Shown here: piece after piece, positions 46,428-54,737 of the stretch
How the letters are laid out: each line of letters begins with the position of its first letter
How positions within the stretch are numbered: the first letter of the stretch is position 1
Assembly: GCA_026003835.1 (NCBI GenBank)
Contig: BPHZ01000001.1
Span: forward strand, 194,001-258,000
Reading direction: 5' to 3'
Length of the DNA: 64,000 nt
DNA from: Herpetosiphonaceae bacterium
GTDB taxonomy: Bacteria; Chloroflexota; Chloroflexia; Chloroflexales; Herpetosiphonaceae
Made by a program: the position numbers and the translations under genes
The notes under the pieces: generated by a model
The model's input: only the letters and a program-made list of their open reading frames with translations
Databases searched by the model: none
What the model was told of the DNA's origin: nothing

Positions 46428-46829
46428 ATGACCAGAGAGCCTTTTGAGCAGGAGCCAACTATCCTGGAGATGATCCGTGAGGGGATGGAGGTCTATGATC
46501 ACGACGGCCAGCAGATCGGCACCGTCGAGCAGGTCTACTTCGGCGCTACTGCAGGCCGGACCGCCGATCAAGGGCGTGACGCCGCAACAGCGGCCAACCC
46601 TGATGTAAGCCGCGACGAGAGTCTGGTGGAGGAGTTTGCTGAGATTTTTGCAGCGCCGAGCAAGCTGCCGGAGGTGCTGCGCAACCAGCTTCTGCGCCGT
46701 GGCTTCATCAGAGTTGATGCATCCGGGCTGTTCGCCAACGACAGGTATGTTATGCCAAACCAGATCGCCGGCGTTTCCGGCGACCGCGTGATGTTGCGCG
46801 TCTCCCGCGATGAGCTGATCGAAGACTAG
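46428..46829 (+). CDS. PRC-barrel-like/DUF2171-type protein
   Basis: A 133-residue protein; ATG 46428 with AAAGGAG upstream. MIREGMEVYDHDGQQIGTVE matches the start of PRC-barrel/DUF2171 proteins, as does the C-terminal strand FIRVDASGLFANDRYVMPNQ, IAGVSGDRVMLRVSRDEL. The middle (55-80) is a low-complexity insert. A second, shorter protein of this type is at 52830-53066. Role unknown; such domains bind RNA-processing or photosynthetic-complex partners. Confidence 0.75.
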   Translation: MTREPFEQEPTILEMIREGMEVYDHDGQQIGTVEQVYFGATAGRTADQGRDAATAANPDVSRDESLVEEFAEIFAAPSKLPEVLRNQLLRRGFIRVDASGLFANDRYVMPNQIAGVSGDRVMLRVSRDELIED

Positions 46830-46863
46830 TGGTCGGCCACACCAGCAGTGATGGGGTGGTTTG

Positions 46864-46880
46864 GAGGGGCTTTGCCCCTC
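46864..46880. terminator. GAGGGGC hairpin after the PRC-like gene
   Basis: GAGGGGC-TTT-GCCCCTC, 7-bp perfect stem, 35 nt after the PRC-like stop; a T-rich stretch starts 10 nt later. A plausible weak terminator or REP-like element. Confidence 0.45.
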
Positions 46881-46924
46881 TAACTCCCCTTTTTCTCATC
46901 ATCTTGATACATTCTGTTCATAGC

Positions 46925-47212
46925 TTATGCCTGATGCTGCTGCATTTCCGATCCCACTCTGTCCCGCCGCGCTCGCTGTGTCAGCCGTGCCAGGAGTCGT
47001 CCCATCGCTATCGGGAAGTGACGCATGATCTGGAATCCAAGCCATGTGCGGCGGTCGGGCGTGATGACGGCGCGCTTCACGCCGATCTTTGCCGCCAGTT
47101 GCCGCCCAACCTGCGCTGGATCCGCCTTCATCTGCGGTGGGACTCCCAGCGGCGCTGCCGATTTGGTGTTGGTCAGCGGTGGGTGGATCACGTTCTCATC
47201 TCTAGAACTCAC
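46925..47212 (-). pseudogene. C-terminal remnant of a short-chain dehydrogenase
   Basis: A 95-residue frame whose residues 8-90 look like the end of an SDR: VIHPPLTNTKSAAPLGVPPQ, then KADPAQVGRQLAAKIGVKRA and TWLGFQIMRHFPIAMGRLLA. The Rossmann nucleotide-binding part and catalytic Tyr-x3-Lys (about 180 residues) are missing because the puuD end lies directly upstream. It is likely the truncated end of an old gene, cut when the purine operon was placed here. Confidence 0.6.
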
Positions 47213-48396
47213 CGGCTGATATCAGCGCCCTGCTCGATCCATCTGCCCAGCAGTGCGCGCTCCTCCTCTGTCATCCCGGTCTTATTGCCCAGCGGCATGG
47301 TCTTGGAATCTACCGCGCGTGCTTTGATGCGCCCGGCCATGCTGCGGATCTGATCCGGCGTATCAAAGGTAACGCCGGCCGGCGGTACGGTAAACTGGTC
47401 GTCGCTTGGCGTCGCCGAGTGGCAAGAGAGGCAGCGGAGGCCAATGATCTCTTGCACGTCGGCGAAGGAGACCGGTGCGTTGGCAAGGGTGGCGCTTGAT
47501 GGGCTGTTGGGGCGAGCCATCAGCACAAAGAGCACGGCCAGCCCAACCATCGCGGTGCCCGCTGCTGCCCGCAGCCAGCCAGCGTACCAGAAGCGGATAT
47601 TCATAAAGTGTCTGATCGCGGCGCCGGCAAGCATGACCACGGCGAGGATCACCCAGTTGAGCTGGTTGCCGTAGGTGCTGGGAAAATGGTTGCTGATCAT
47701 GATGAAAATGACCGGGAATGTCATGTAATTGTTGTGGATGGAGCGCTGTTTGGCGCGATAGGCTAGCGCCGGGTCTGGACGCTTCCCCGCCTCGGTGGCA
47801 GCGACAAGCTCGCGCTGTGAGGGCATAATGTGCAGCCAGACGTTGCCGGTCATGAGTGTGCCGAGCATGGCGCCGACGTGAATGTAGGCGGCCCGGCCGT
47901 TTAGTACCTGCGAGAGCCCGTAGGAGACTGCGATCAGGAGGGCGAAGGAAATGGCAAAGGCAAGCGGTGTATTGTGGCCGATCGGCGAGCGCCAGAGGAG
48001 ATCATAGATAAACCACGACATGATGAGCACGCTCACGCCGATGGCGATGGCAGTGCCGGTGCTGATCTCGGCAACGTTTGGATCGACCATATAGGCGGCG
48101 CCGCCCATATAATAGACGATGATCAAAAGAAAGATGCCGCTGACCCAGGTTGTCATATTCTGCCACTTGAACCAGTGGAGTCGATCCGGCATCTGCCAGG
48201 GCGCGAGCTGTTTCTTCTCCACTTGGTAGAATCCGCCGCTATGCAAGAGCCAGATCTCGCCCTCGATCCCCTCTTTTGGGGTCAGATTGCGGTCAAGCCA
48301 GTTGAAGAGCAGCGAGTTGCCGATCCACATGATGCCGGCGATGACGTGGACCCAGCGGACAATCAGATCGAGCAGTTCCCTGATGGTTGCTTCCAA
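47209..48396 (-). CDS. puuD: Membrane urate hydroxylase (cytochrome-c-linked)
   Basis: A 395-residue PuuD that oxidises urate to 5-hydroxyisourate and passes electrons to a respiratory cytochrome. Start is TTG at 48396 with GGGAGG 6 nt upstream (M-E-A-T-I-R-E-L). About eight membrane helices carry the conserved WVHVIAGIMWIGNSLLFNWL, NGRAAYIHVGAMLGTLMTGN, WLHIMPSQRELV and RSIHNNYMTFPVIFIMISNH segments. The C-terminal cytochrome c domain has CLSCH (haem motif) and KTMPLGNKTGMTEEERALLG with a Met ligand. Last gene of the leftward purine operon. Confidence 0.94.
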   Translation of the reverse strand: MEATIRELLDLIVRWVHVIAGIMWIGNSLLFNWLDRNLTPKEGIEGEIWLLHSGGFYQVEKKQLAPWQMPDRLHWFKWQNMTTWVSGIFLLIIVYYMGGAAYMVDPNVAEISTGTAIAIGVSVLIMSWFIYDLLWRSPIGHNTPLAFAISFALLIAVSYGLSQVLNGRAAYIHVGAMLGTLMTGNVWLHIMPSQRELVAATEAGKRPDPALAYRAKQRSIHNNYMTFPVIFIMISNHFPSTYGNQLNWVILAVVMLAGAAIRHFMNIRFWYAGWLRAAAGTAMVGLAVLFVLMARPNSPSSATLANAPVSFADVQEIIGLRCLSCHSATPSDDQFTVPPAGVTFDTPDQIRSMAGRIKARAVDSKTMPLGNKTGMTEEERALLGRWIEQGADISR

Positions 48397-48457
48397 CGCT
48401 TTCCTCCCTATCCGGCCGATGCTGCGGGCAAGAATGGCGCCAATGTGAGCCGGCAGA

Positions 48458-49003
48458 TCAGGACCTGAGACGTGTAAGCCGATCCCTGGCGATTGCCAGC
48501 ATGGCGTTGAGAGCCGCCGCCATCTCCTCCTCTTGTGAGCGCTGCATACGCTCGCGCAGAACCTCGATAATGGCGGATTTGGGGCGGCGATTGACAAAGA
48601 CCACGAACTTGAAACCGAAGCGTGCCTCGTAATCTCGATTCAGCTCGGCCAGCTCGCGGTAGATGCGCTCGCGCTCAGCTGGGTTGAGCGCCGCCTCCGC
48701 ATCGTAGCCCTGCTCCTTATAGGAGAGGGCCGAGCGCTGCCGCACCGCCGCCGCGCTCTCGCCGATGCGCGGGTGAGCGTTGATAACCTCAATCTTCTGA
48801 TTGAATGTCAGGCCGGCGATGACTTCCTCGGCGCGGTCAAGGAGCTGCTCATACGACTCGAAGGGCCTGCTGTTCCAGAGCCCCTCGGCCAGCGGGGGCG
48901 CGGTCTCAAAAAGCGGCTTGAGCGCCTCGGCGAAGGCCTCCCTGGACAGCCGGTTCAGCTCATCGATTGGCGGCAACTGTGGTTGCGCGGGCTCGGCGTT
49001 CAT
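48458..49003 (-). CDS. 2-oxo-4-hydroxy-4-carboxy-5-ureidoimidazoline (OHCU) decarboxylase
   Basis: A 181-residue enzyme forming S-allantoin from OHCU. ATG 49003 overlaps the TAA of the hydroxyisourate hydrolase gene (TAATG), with GGGGGAG upstream. Family motifs: INAHPRIGESAAAVRQRSAL with the catalytic His, SYKEQGYDAEAAL, LAELNRDYEARFGFKFVVFV and GRPKSA-like NRRPKSAIIEVLRERM. Translationally coupled to the preceding gene and 61 nt upstream of puuD. Confidence 0.95.
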   Translation of the reverse strand: MNAEPAQPQLPPIDELNRLSREAFAEALKPLFETAPPLAEGLWNSRPFESYEQLLDRAEEVIAGLTFNQKIEVINAHPRIGESAAAVRQRSALSYKEQGYDAEAALNPAERERIYRELAELNRDYEARFGFKFVVFVNRRPKSAIIEVLRERMQRSQEEEMAAALNAMLAIARDRLTRLRS

Positions 49004-49356
49004 TAGCTCCCCCTGTATGAGGCGCACGAGTAGCGCGAGACGAGCAGCGGGATGTGGTAGTGGCGCCCTGTATCTTGTATGTGGAATTCAATCGTTACGT
49101 TGGTGATAAAGGTCTCGCCTGCGCCACGTCGCTGGAGGTAAGCGGCGACGTCGAAGTAGAGCCGGTAGGTCCCCGGCTGGAGGGCGTCCGGCAGCAGGCT
49201 GGCGATCCTGCCATCGTCGTTGGTCTCCTGGCGCGACTGGAGCACAAACTGCTCGCCCTCCAGCCTGGAGAGCGAGACGGGCACGCCCGCTGCTGGCTGC
49301 CCGGTCTCCAGGTCAAGCACGTGGGTTGAGATCGAGGGTTGGCGATGTGTCGTCAT
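49003..49356 (-). CDS. uraH: 5-hydroxyisourate hydrolase
   Basis: A 117-residue transthyretin-like enzyme that opens 5-hydroxyisourate to OHCU. The N-terminal STHVLDLETGQPAAGVPVSL has the conserved catalytic His; the body DDGRIASLLPDALQPGTYRL and EFHIQDTGRHYHIPLLVSRY carries further active-site His/Arg; it ends YRGS exactly as the family does. Coupled to OHCU decarboxylase by TAATG overlap and 6 nt after the amidohydrolase stop. Confidence 0.97.
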   Translation of the reverse strand: MTTHRQPSISTHVLDLETGQPAAGVPVSLSRLEGEQFVLQSRQETNDDGRIASLLPDALQPGTYRLYFDVAAYLQRRGAGETFITNVTIEFHIQDTGRHYHIPLLVSRYSCASYRGS

Positions 49357-49362
49357 AACTCC

Positions 49363-50631
49363 TCAGCGATCAAGATAGAGGTCGAGAGTCAGGTCGAGAT
49401 AGTGATCGAGCGCCAACAGGGCCGCTCCAAGCGCATTTGCGCCCAGGGCGATGTCCTCCGGCGCCGAGTACTCCTCCGGGCAATGGCTGCGGCCATCCTT
49501 GCTGCGCACGAAGATCATCCCTGCCGGGGCGATGCGGCCGATCCAGCTGGCGTCGTGGCCGGCGCCGCTTGGCAGCAGCGGCGGGTCAGTCGCAACCTCA
49601 CCGCAGGCGCGGGCGATAATCTCCAGAAGCCAGTCCGGAGTATGCATCGGGGCTACGTCGTGAAGATCGCCGGCGATGAGTTCAACGCCACGCGAGCTGC
49701 AGGCCGTGCGCGCTTCACTTTCGATTCCCGCCCATACCCGCTCGACAGTTCCCCAGTTGAGGCTGCGCACCTCCAACGACATCTCCACACTGCCGGGGAC
49801 GACATTCTCCTGATTGGGAGAGATAGCAAGCCTGCCGACTGTGGCGACAGCAGCTCCCGCGGCATAGGCCATGCGCTCAGCTGCAAGGATGACCTCCGCT
49901 GCGGCAGCCAGGGCGTCGTGCCGGAGGCCCATAGGCGTCGTGCCGGCGTGATCGGGTCTGCCGGCGAACTGGAGCATCGCGCGGCGAATACCTACAATCC
50001 CTTGCACGACGCCCAGCGGCGCTCCCTGCTCTTCAAGCACGCGGCCCTGCTCGATGTGCAGCTCCAGGTAGGCGGCAATGTCGCCGCGCTTGCGGATGGC
50101 TGAGCCGAGATCGTCCGGCCGCCCTCCGACGGCCTGCAACGCCTCGGCCAGGGTGCGGCCGCTGCTGTCCTGCCGGGCCAGCTCCCGCTCGTCGAGGACG
50201 CCGGCCATGCCCATGCTGCCAATGCACGAGAGCCCGAAAGGTGTGGGCTCCTCGGCCAGGAAATCGACGATTTCCAAGGGGTAGTGAAGCTGAACCCCGG
50301 CCTGGTCGAGCGCGCGGGCGACAGCGATGCCGGCCAACACGCCGAGCATCCCGTCAAACCGGCCTGCTCCAGGAACAGTATCCGTATGTGAGCCGATCAT
50401 CAGCGAGGGCATATCTACCAGCCCTGGCCGGCGGCCGATAAGATTGCCGGCAGCATCGACAGAGACGCTCAGCCCTGCATCCTGCATCCGCTTCGCCAGC
50501 CAGGCTCTGGCCGCGATGAAAGCCGGAGAGAAGGCGCGCCTGGTCCATCCTGTCGTGCCCGGCTCGGTGAATGTTGCCAGTGTATCAAGATCGCGCAGCA
50601 GCCGATCGGTATCAATCGTTAGTGTTTTCAT
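49363..50631 (-). CDS. Allantoate amidohydrolase-type M20 zinc hydrolase
   Basis: A 422-residue metal-dependent amidohydrolase (allantoate amidohydrolase / N-carbamoyl-amino-acid hydrolase group). Metal ligands: His/Asp in MIGSHTDTVPGAGRFDGMLG, paired Glu in DFLAEEPTPFGLSCIGS, His in YLELHIEQGRVLEE, and the C-terminal SGAGHDASWIGR. From its operon with uraH and divergence from allantoinase, allantoate is the likely substrate, giving ureidoglycine. The tail contains a short D-L/Y-L repeat (LDHYLDLTLDLYLDR). ATG 50631 is chosen by family length; the ribosome site is weak. Confidence 0.88.
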   Translation of the reverse strand: MKTLTIDTDRLLRDLDTLATFTEPGTTGWTRRAFSPAFIAARAWLAKRMQDAGLSVSVDAAGNLIGRRPGLVDMPSLMIGSHTDTVPGAGRFDGMLGVLAGIAVARALDQAGVQLHYPLEIVDFLAEEPTPFGLSCIGSMGMAGVLDERELARQDSSGRTLAEALQAVGGRPDDLGSAIRKRGDIAAYLELHIEQGRVLEEQGAPLGVVQGIVGIRRAMLQFAGRPDHAGTTPMGLRHDALAAAAEVILAAERMAYAAGAAVATVGRLAISPNQENVVPGSVEMSLEVRSLNWGTVERVWAGIESEARTACSSRGVELIAGDLHDVAPMHTPDWLLEIIARACGEVATDPPLLPSGAGHDASWIGRIAPAGMIFVRSKDGRSHCPEEYSAPEDIALGANALGAALLALDHYLDLTLDLYLDR

Positions 50632-50705
50632 AGGGTTATGATAGCACCTTACACTCAATTTGTATAAGTGTCGACAGCACATGAGCAGTGTATATGCCCT
50701 GACTC

Positions 50706-50722
50706 ATGTCATTCGTTGACAT
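50706..50722. promoter_or_regulatory. Inverted repeat ATGTCA-N5-TGACAT between divergent purine operons
   Basis: Perfect 6-bp arms spaced by five nt, with TATAGT (a -10-like hexamer for the rightward genes) starting 6 nt later at 50728. It lies in the 150-bp region shared by both operons and is the best operator candidate here. Confidence 0.5.
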
Positions 50723-50781
50723 CGTGGTATAGTAGCGTCATCTACGCCCTCTATTGTAGCATTTTGGAAGGAGGCTTATTC

Positions 50782-51204
50782 GTGACAATGCTGCGTGTTA
50801 CTGCCGGCCCGTTTACCTTGACCGCACGAATGGAGGAGGAGCTGGCGCCGAAGACCTGCAAGGCGTTTCGCGCCCTGCTGCCCTTTCGCAATAAGCTGAT
50901 CCACGCTCGCTGGAGCGGCGAGGCCTGCTGGATCCCGCTCGGCGATCTCGATCTCGGCCTGGGCTATGAGAACGCTACAAGCTACCCTGCGCCCGGCGAG
51001 ATTTTGCTTTACCCCGGCGGCGTGAGCGAGACAGAAATTCTTTTTCCTTACGGCGGCACATGCTTTGCCAGCAAAGCCGGTCAGCTAGCTGGCAACCATT
51101 TTATTACCATTATCTCCGGCCACGAGCATTTGCGCGATCTTGGCCGGCGCGCGCTCTGGGAAGGCGCTCAGGAGATCATTTTCGAATTGGCGGAAGCGGA
51201 ATAA
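50782..51204 (+). CDS. DUF3830 family protein
   Basis: A 140-residue cyclophilin-fold-like protein. The GTG at 50782 is best placed relative to AAGGAGG (7 nt); ATG at 50788 is the alternative. Family blocks: LAPKTCKAFRALLPFRNKLI, HARWSGEACWIPLG, TSYPAPGEILLYPGGVSETE and LFPYGGTCFASKAGQLAGNH. No enzyme activity is established for the family. Its place as first gene of the allantoinase operon suggests a role in purine or ureide use. Confidence 0.82.
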   Translation: MTMLRVTAGPFTLTARMEEELAPKTCKAFRALLPFRNKLIHARWSGEACWIPLGDLDLGLGYENATSYPAPGEILLYPGGVSETEILFPYGGTCFASKAGQLAGNHFITIISGHEHLRDLGRRALWEGAQEIIFELAEAE

Positions 51205-51236
51205 TTCGAGGATGCGGTAAACGGTGACCACTGCGG

Positions 51237-51293
51237 CCCCGTAGAGACGTTGCCATTCAGAGGTCTCCCACCGAAGGCAATGTCTCTACGGGG
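51237..51293. repeat. 57-bp MITE-like inverted repeat (CCCCGTAGAGACGTTGCC arms)
   Basis: Arms CCCCGTAGAGACGTTGCC (51237-51254) and GGCAATGTCTCTACGGGG (51276-51293) pair over 18 positions with one mismatch around a 21-nt centre. GTAGAGACG...CGTCTCTAC repeats of this type recur in Chloroflexi and cyanobacterial genomes, as I recall. It lies 15 nt before the allantoinase ATG, in the space between two genes of one operon. Confidence 0.75.
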
Positions 51294-51308
51294 GAAAGGT
51301 AACGTTCT

Positions 51309-52691
51309 ATGCGTTACGATCTGTGTGTGCGGAACGCGCGTATCGTGGATGAGCGTGGAACCTGGCGCGGCGCGATCGCTATCCACGATGGTCGCGTGGC
51401 GGCGCTCTTCGCGGATGAGCCTGATGGTCCCGCCGATGAGATCATCGACGCTCGCGGGCTGCCGGTTCTGCCCGGCCTTGTCGATATCCACGTTCATTTC
51501 AACGAACCCGGCCGCGCCGATTGGGAGGGCTTCGAGTGCGGTAGCATGGGAGCCGCCGCCGGCGGGATGACGACGGTCGTGGATATGCCGCTCAATAATT
51601 TCCCCGCTGTTGTCGACGGTCAGACGCTGGCTGCCAAGGCGGCGGCGCTATCTGGACGCTCGCTGGTCGATTATCTGCTATGGGGCGGGCTGGTAACCGA
51701 TAATGTCGATACGCTCGGCGATCAAGATGCCTATGGAATTCCTGGCTATAAGGCGTTCATGAGCAATTCGGCCATCGACGACTTCCCCGCCGCCGGCGAT
51801 GGGGTGCTCTACGAAGGGCTACGCCACGCTGCGGCCTCCGGCAAGCTCGTAGCGGTGCATGCAGAGAGCGAGACGCTGACCGCTCACTATACGGCCAGGC
51901 TGCGTGCCGCCGGCAGGATCGATCGCCGCGCCTGGCTTGAGTCGCGCCCGCCGCTGGCGGAGCTTGAGGCTATTGGGCGTGCGTTGCTGCTGGCCCGCGC
52001 CGCCGGCGCCCGACTCCATATCGTTCACGTCAGCCTTGCCGAAGGTGTTGACCTGGTTGATGCCGCCAGGCAGGCCGGCCAGCAGGTAAGCTGTGAGACC
52101 TGCCCGCACTATCTGACGCTCGACGAGGATGATTTTTTAGCTATCGGCCCGCGGGCTAAGTGTGCGCCGCCGCTGCGCTCCCGGGCCAATGTCGAGGCGC
52201 TCTGGCAGCGCGTGCTGCAAGGGAAGCTGGACCTTATCGCCTCCGATCACTCGCCCTGCCCGACCGCCGATAAGCTGCGCGGCGAGGACGATATCTGGCA
52301 GGCCTGGGGCGGGATCAGCGGCGTTCAGCTCCTGCTGCCCCTGCTGCTCGAAGAGGGGGTCCACCGGCGTGGTCTGTCGCTCCCGCTGCTGGCGCGTCTA
52401 ACCTCTGCCAATCCGGCGCGTCTGCTTGGGCTCTATCCGCGCAAGGGATCGCTGCAGCCCGGCGCCGACGCCGACCTGACGATTGTCGATCCCGGCCAGG
52501 AGTGGACCGTCAGCGCGGGGGCGTTGTTCGCCCGCCATCAGCATACCCCCTATGAGGGTCGCCGTCTGCATGGCCGGGTTATCACAACCCTGGTTCGCGG
52601 GCGTGTTGTCTATAAAGATGGCGAAATTGTCGCCCCTCCTGGCCATGGCCGGCTGCTTGCGGCCGCTTCCCTGCCCCGCTCCAACGATTAA
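51309..52691 (+). CDS. allB: Allantoinase
   Basis: A 460-residue cyclic amidohydrolase opening allantoin to allantoate. Metal site: DIHVHFNEPGRADWEGFECG (H-x-H), carboxylated-Lys segment YKAFMSNSAIDDFP, His in KLVAVHAESETLTAHYTAR and LHIVHVSLAEGVDLVDAA, and Asp in LDLIASDHSPCP. ETCPHYLTLDEDDF is the usual allantoinase/DHPase segment. Total length and the CPTADKLRGEDDIWQAWGGI part favour allantoinase over dihydropyrimidinase. It is on the plus strand after DUF3830, with the MITE-like repeat in the gap. Confidence 0.95.
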   Translation: MRYDLCVRNARIVDERGTWRGAIAIHDGRVAALFADEPDGPADEIIDARGLPVLPGLVDIHVHFNEPGRADWEGFECGSMGAAAGGMTTVVDMPLNNFPAVVDGQTLAAKAAALSGRSLVDYLLWGGLVTDNVDTLGDQDAYGIPGYKAFMSNSAIDDFPAAGDGVLYEGLRHAAASGKLVAVHAESETLTAHYTARLRAAGRIDRRAWLESRPPLAELEAIGRALLLARAAGARLHIVHVSLAEGVDLVDAARQAGQQVSCETCPHYLTLDEDDFLAIGPRAKCAPPLRSRANVEALWQRVLQGKLDLIASDHSPCPTADKLRGEDDIWQAWGGISGVQLLLPLLLEEGVHRRGLSLPLLARLTSANPARLLGLYPRKGSLQPGADADLTIVDPGQEWTVSAGALFARHQHTPYEGRRLHGRVITTLVRGRVVYKDGEIVAPPGHGRLLAAASLPRSND

Positions 52692-52829
52692 ACCTCCGTC
52701 GACGTCTCGCTCGCCTGGGCCATCAGCCTGTGGGCCTGACCGGCGTTTCTCCGAAGACCGGCATATATCTTGCAGCTGTGGACGCAGAGAAGACCGGCTG
52801 CCGCGCAGGCAGCACGAAGGAGGACCGCG

Positions 52830-53066
52830 ATGACTGATAGCGCCATCGAACCGAGTCTGGTGCAGCCGGGAATGGACGTTGTCGGGGCGGATGGGGTGCC
52901 TATCGGGCAGGTTAGCGATGTGCGCGAAGATCGCGTGCTGGTGGGCAGGCAGATCCATCCGGCCATTGCTGTGCCCTGGCCCTTCATTCAGTATGTTTCC
53001 GGCGACCAGGTTGTGCTCACGGTTCCCTCCAGCCGCGTCGATCAGATGGGCTGGGAGGTGCCATAA
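52830..53066 (+). CDS. Small DUF2171/PRC-barrel-like protein
   Basis: A 78-residue protein; ATG 52830 with GAAGGAGG upstream. VQPGMDVVGADGVPIGQVSD, VREDRVLVGRQIHPAIAVPW and YVSGDQVVLTVPSSRVDQMG form a single small barrel. It is a shorter relative of the gene at 46428-46829. Function unknown. Confidence 0.75.
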   Translation: MTDSAIEPSLVQPGMDVVGADGVPIGQVSDVREDRVLVGRQIHPAIAVPWPFIQYVSGDQVVLTVPSSRVDQMGWEVP

Positions 53067-53186
53067 GCTCGCGGATCTCGCCGGCGCTTAGCCGGGCTTG
53101 AGTTTCCAGGCCGGCTGCTGCGGCCCTGAAGGCTGAAGCCCGGCTTCCCAATACCTGTTGTGTTCCGGTGGCATCTACCGCGTTTT

Positions 53187-53219
53187 GCACCGCATCGCTC
53201 CGGCGAGCGGTGCTTTTTT
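53187..53219 (+). terminator. Rho-independent terminator
   Basis: GCACCGC (53187-53193) and GCGGTGC (53207-53213), partly paired inside, followed by six T. It closes the allantoinase/DUF2171 stretch. Confidence 0.8.
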
Positions 53220-53372
53220 CAAGGCTGGCCGCACTGCTCGCCGGCAGCTACAACTTGTTCATCCGGACTTCATCGTAATTTCACGGCCAGCAGCTATCTT
53301 TGAATCGATCGGTTCATTGATGTGATCGCTCATGTCTCGATGATGCGATCGGATGTTGCTGGAGGTACCACA

Positions 53373-54689
53373 ATGCTGCGATCAACTCGAACTCCTCTGC
53401 TGGCAGTCTGTCTCGCGCTGCTGATCGCCTCGCTGCTGTTGGCCTCGGTACTGGCCGCCGATACGCATGGCCTCTCACCGAATTGGGACACGCCTGCTGT
53501 TCAGGTGAGCAGTGGAGCAGCCGGGGTCAGTTCCACCGGTGGGGTTGGCCGCAAGCTGGCAGTCGATCCGCAAAACCGTCTCCATATTGTCTGGACGGAA
53601 CAGACTCTCAGCCCGCAGCGCTTTGATATCTACTATGCCCGATCGACTGATGGGGGCAAGACATGGACCACAGGCCGCGAAATTGTCGGCGGCAGCGATC
53701 TTCCGGCGATTGGCCCAAATATCGCTGTCGATCGTTCGGGAACCTTGCACCTGGCGTGGATCGACCTGCGCGGCGGTACTCCCTATCGGGTCTACTATAG
53801 CCGCTCGTTCGACGGCGGCGATACGTGGGAGGAGCCGCGACCGGTTAGTTCGTTGAGCGAAACGCTCGATGCCGCCGTGCCGAGTATCTCGGTCGACACA
53901 AGCGGCCGGGTCCACCTGGCCTGGCATGTTGGCAACCCCGACCAGGACAGCACAATCGCCCAGGTTTACTATACGCGCTCCACAGATGGTGGGGATACAT
54001 TCGAGGAGCCGCGCCGCCTGAACACCGATCTATCCCATCACGCGGCGTGGCCGCGCTTCAGCGTCGAGGGCACGAGCGGCGATGTTGTCGCCATTGCCTG
54101 GCGCGATAACCGGCGCGATCCCGACTGGGATGTGTACATGGCAATTTCGACCGATGGAGGGCAGACGTTTGTGGAACAGGCTGTCCAGGCTACTAGCGCT
54201 AGAGATTGGGACCCCGATGTGCTCGTCGATGCTTTCGGGGTGATCCACCTCTCCTACACGACCTTTCCAGACACGGAAGATACGGAGCCCAGCGTGGGCT
54301 ACCGCTTCTCGACCGATCAGGGTCAGTCGTGGAGCGACCCGCTGGTTCTCTCCGAGGCGCGGAGCATGCTCTCCTCGTGGGCCTATGACCCCAGTGGGAA
54401 GCGGCTCTGGCTCTGGTGGAAGGATGAGCGCGACGCTGATCCTCCTCCCAGCGAGGAGAAGCGCTCCGATGTCGTTGCAAAATATTCGACCGACGGCGGG
54501 CTGACCTGGAGCGAGCTCCAGTTTGTGACCGATGAGGGCGATGCCGAGGTCTACTTCCCCGGCATGGCGCTGGGCGCCGATGGGCGTGCCTATGCGATGT
54601 GGAGCATCGAGGTTGAGCCGGGGCGAAACGTGGTGTACGCCCGCAGCGAGGTCTACCAGATTTTCCTCACGCTCATCACCAGCAACTGA
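53373..54689 (+). CDS. Secreted sialidase-like (BNR/Asp-box) protein
   Basis: A 438-residue exported protein. ATG 53373 has GGAGG 7 nt upstream and opens a signal peptide (TPLLAVCLALLIASLLLASV, cleavage near VLAAD). Six Asp-box-type repeats S-T/F-D-G-G-x-T-W/F occur (YYARSTDGGKTW, YYSRSFDGGDTW, YYTRSTDGGDTF, MAISTDGGQTF, RFSTDQGQSW, KYSTDGGLTW), typical of a six-bladed propeller. Sialidase catalytic Arg triad and Tyr are not evident, so a carbohydrate-binding or structural propeller is more likely than a true sialidase. Ends VYQIFLTLITSN. Confidence 0.85.
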   Translation: MLRSTRTPLLAVCLALLIASLLLASVLAADTHGLSPNWDTPAVQVSSGAAGVSSTGGVGRKLAVDPQNRLHIVWTEQTLSPQRFDIYYARSTDGGKTWTTGREIVGGSDLPAIGPNIAVDRSGTLHLAWIDLRGGTPYRVYYSRSFDGGDTWEEPRPVSSLSETLDAAVPSISVDTSGRVHLAWHVGNPDQDSTIAQVYYTRSTDGGDTFEEPRRLNTDLSHHAAWPRFSVEGTSGDVVAIAWRDNRRDPDWDVYMAISTDGGQTFVEQAVQATSARDWDPDVLVDAFGVIHLSYTTFPDTEDTEPSVGYRFSTDQGQSWSDPLVLSEARSMLSSWAYDPSGKRLWLWWKDERDADPPPSEEKRSDVVAKYSTDGGLTWSELQFVTDEGDAEVYFPGMALGADGRAYAMWSIEVEPGRNVVYARSEVYQIFLTLITSN

Positions 54690-54701
54690 GCGCTCCTCTT
54701 T

Positions 54702-54737
54702 GCGCCGGCAGCAGGCTCTAGAGCCTGCTGCCGGCGC
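54702..54737. terminator. Perfect 36-bp palindrome between convergent genes
   Basis: Arms GCGCCGGCAGCAGGCTC and its exact complement meet at a TA centre. It spans the stop codon of the deaminase gene and lies 13 nt after the propeller gene stop. No T tract is present on either side, so it may act as a bidirectional terminator aided by Rho or as an mRNA-end stabiliser. Confidence 0.6.
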
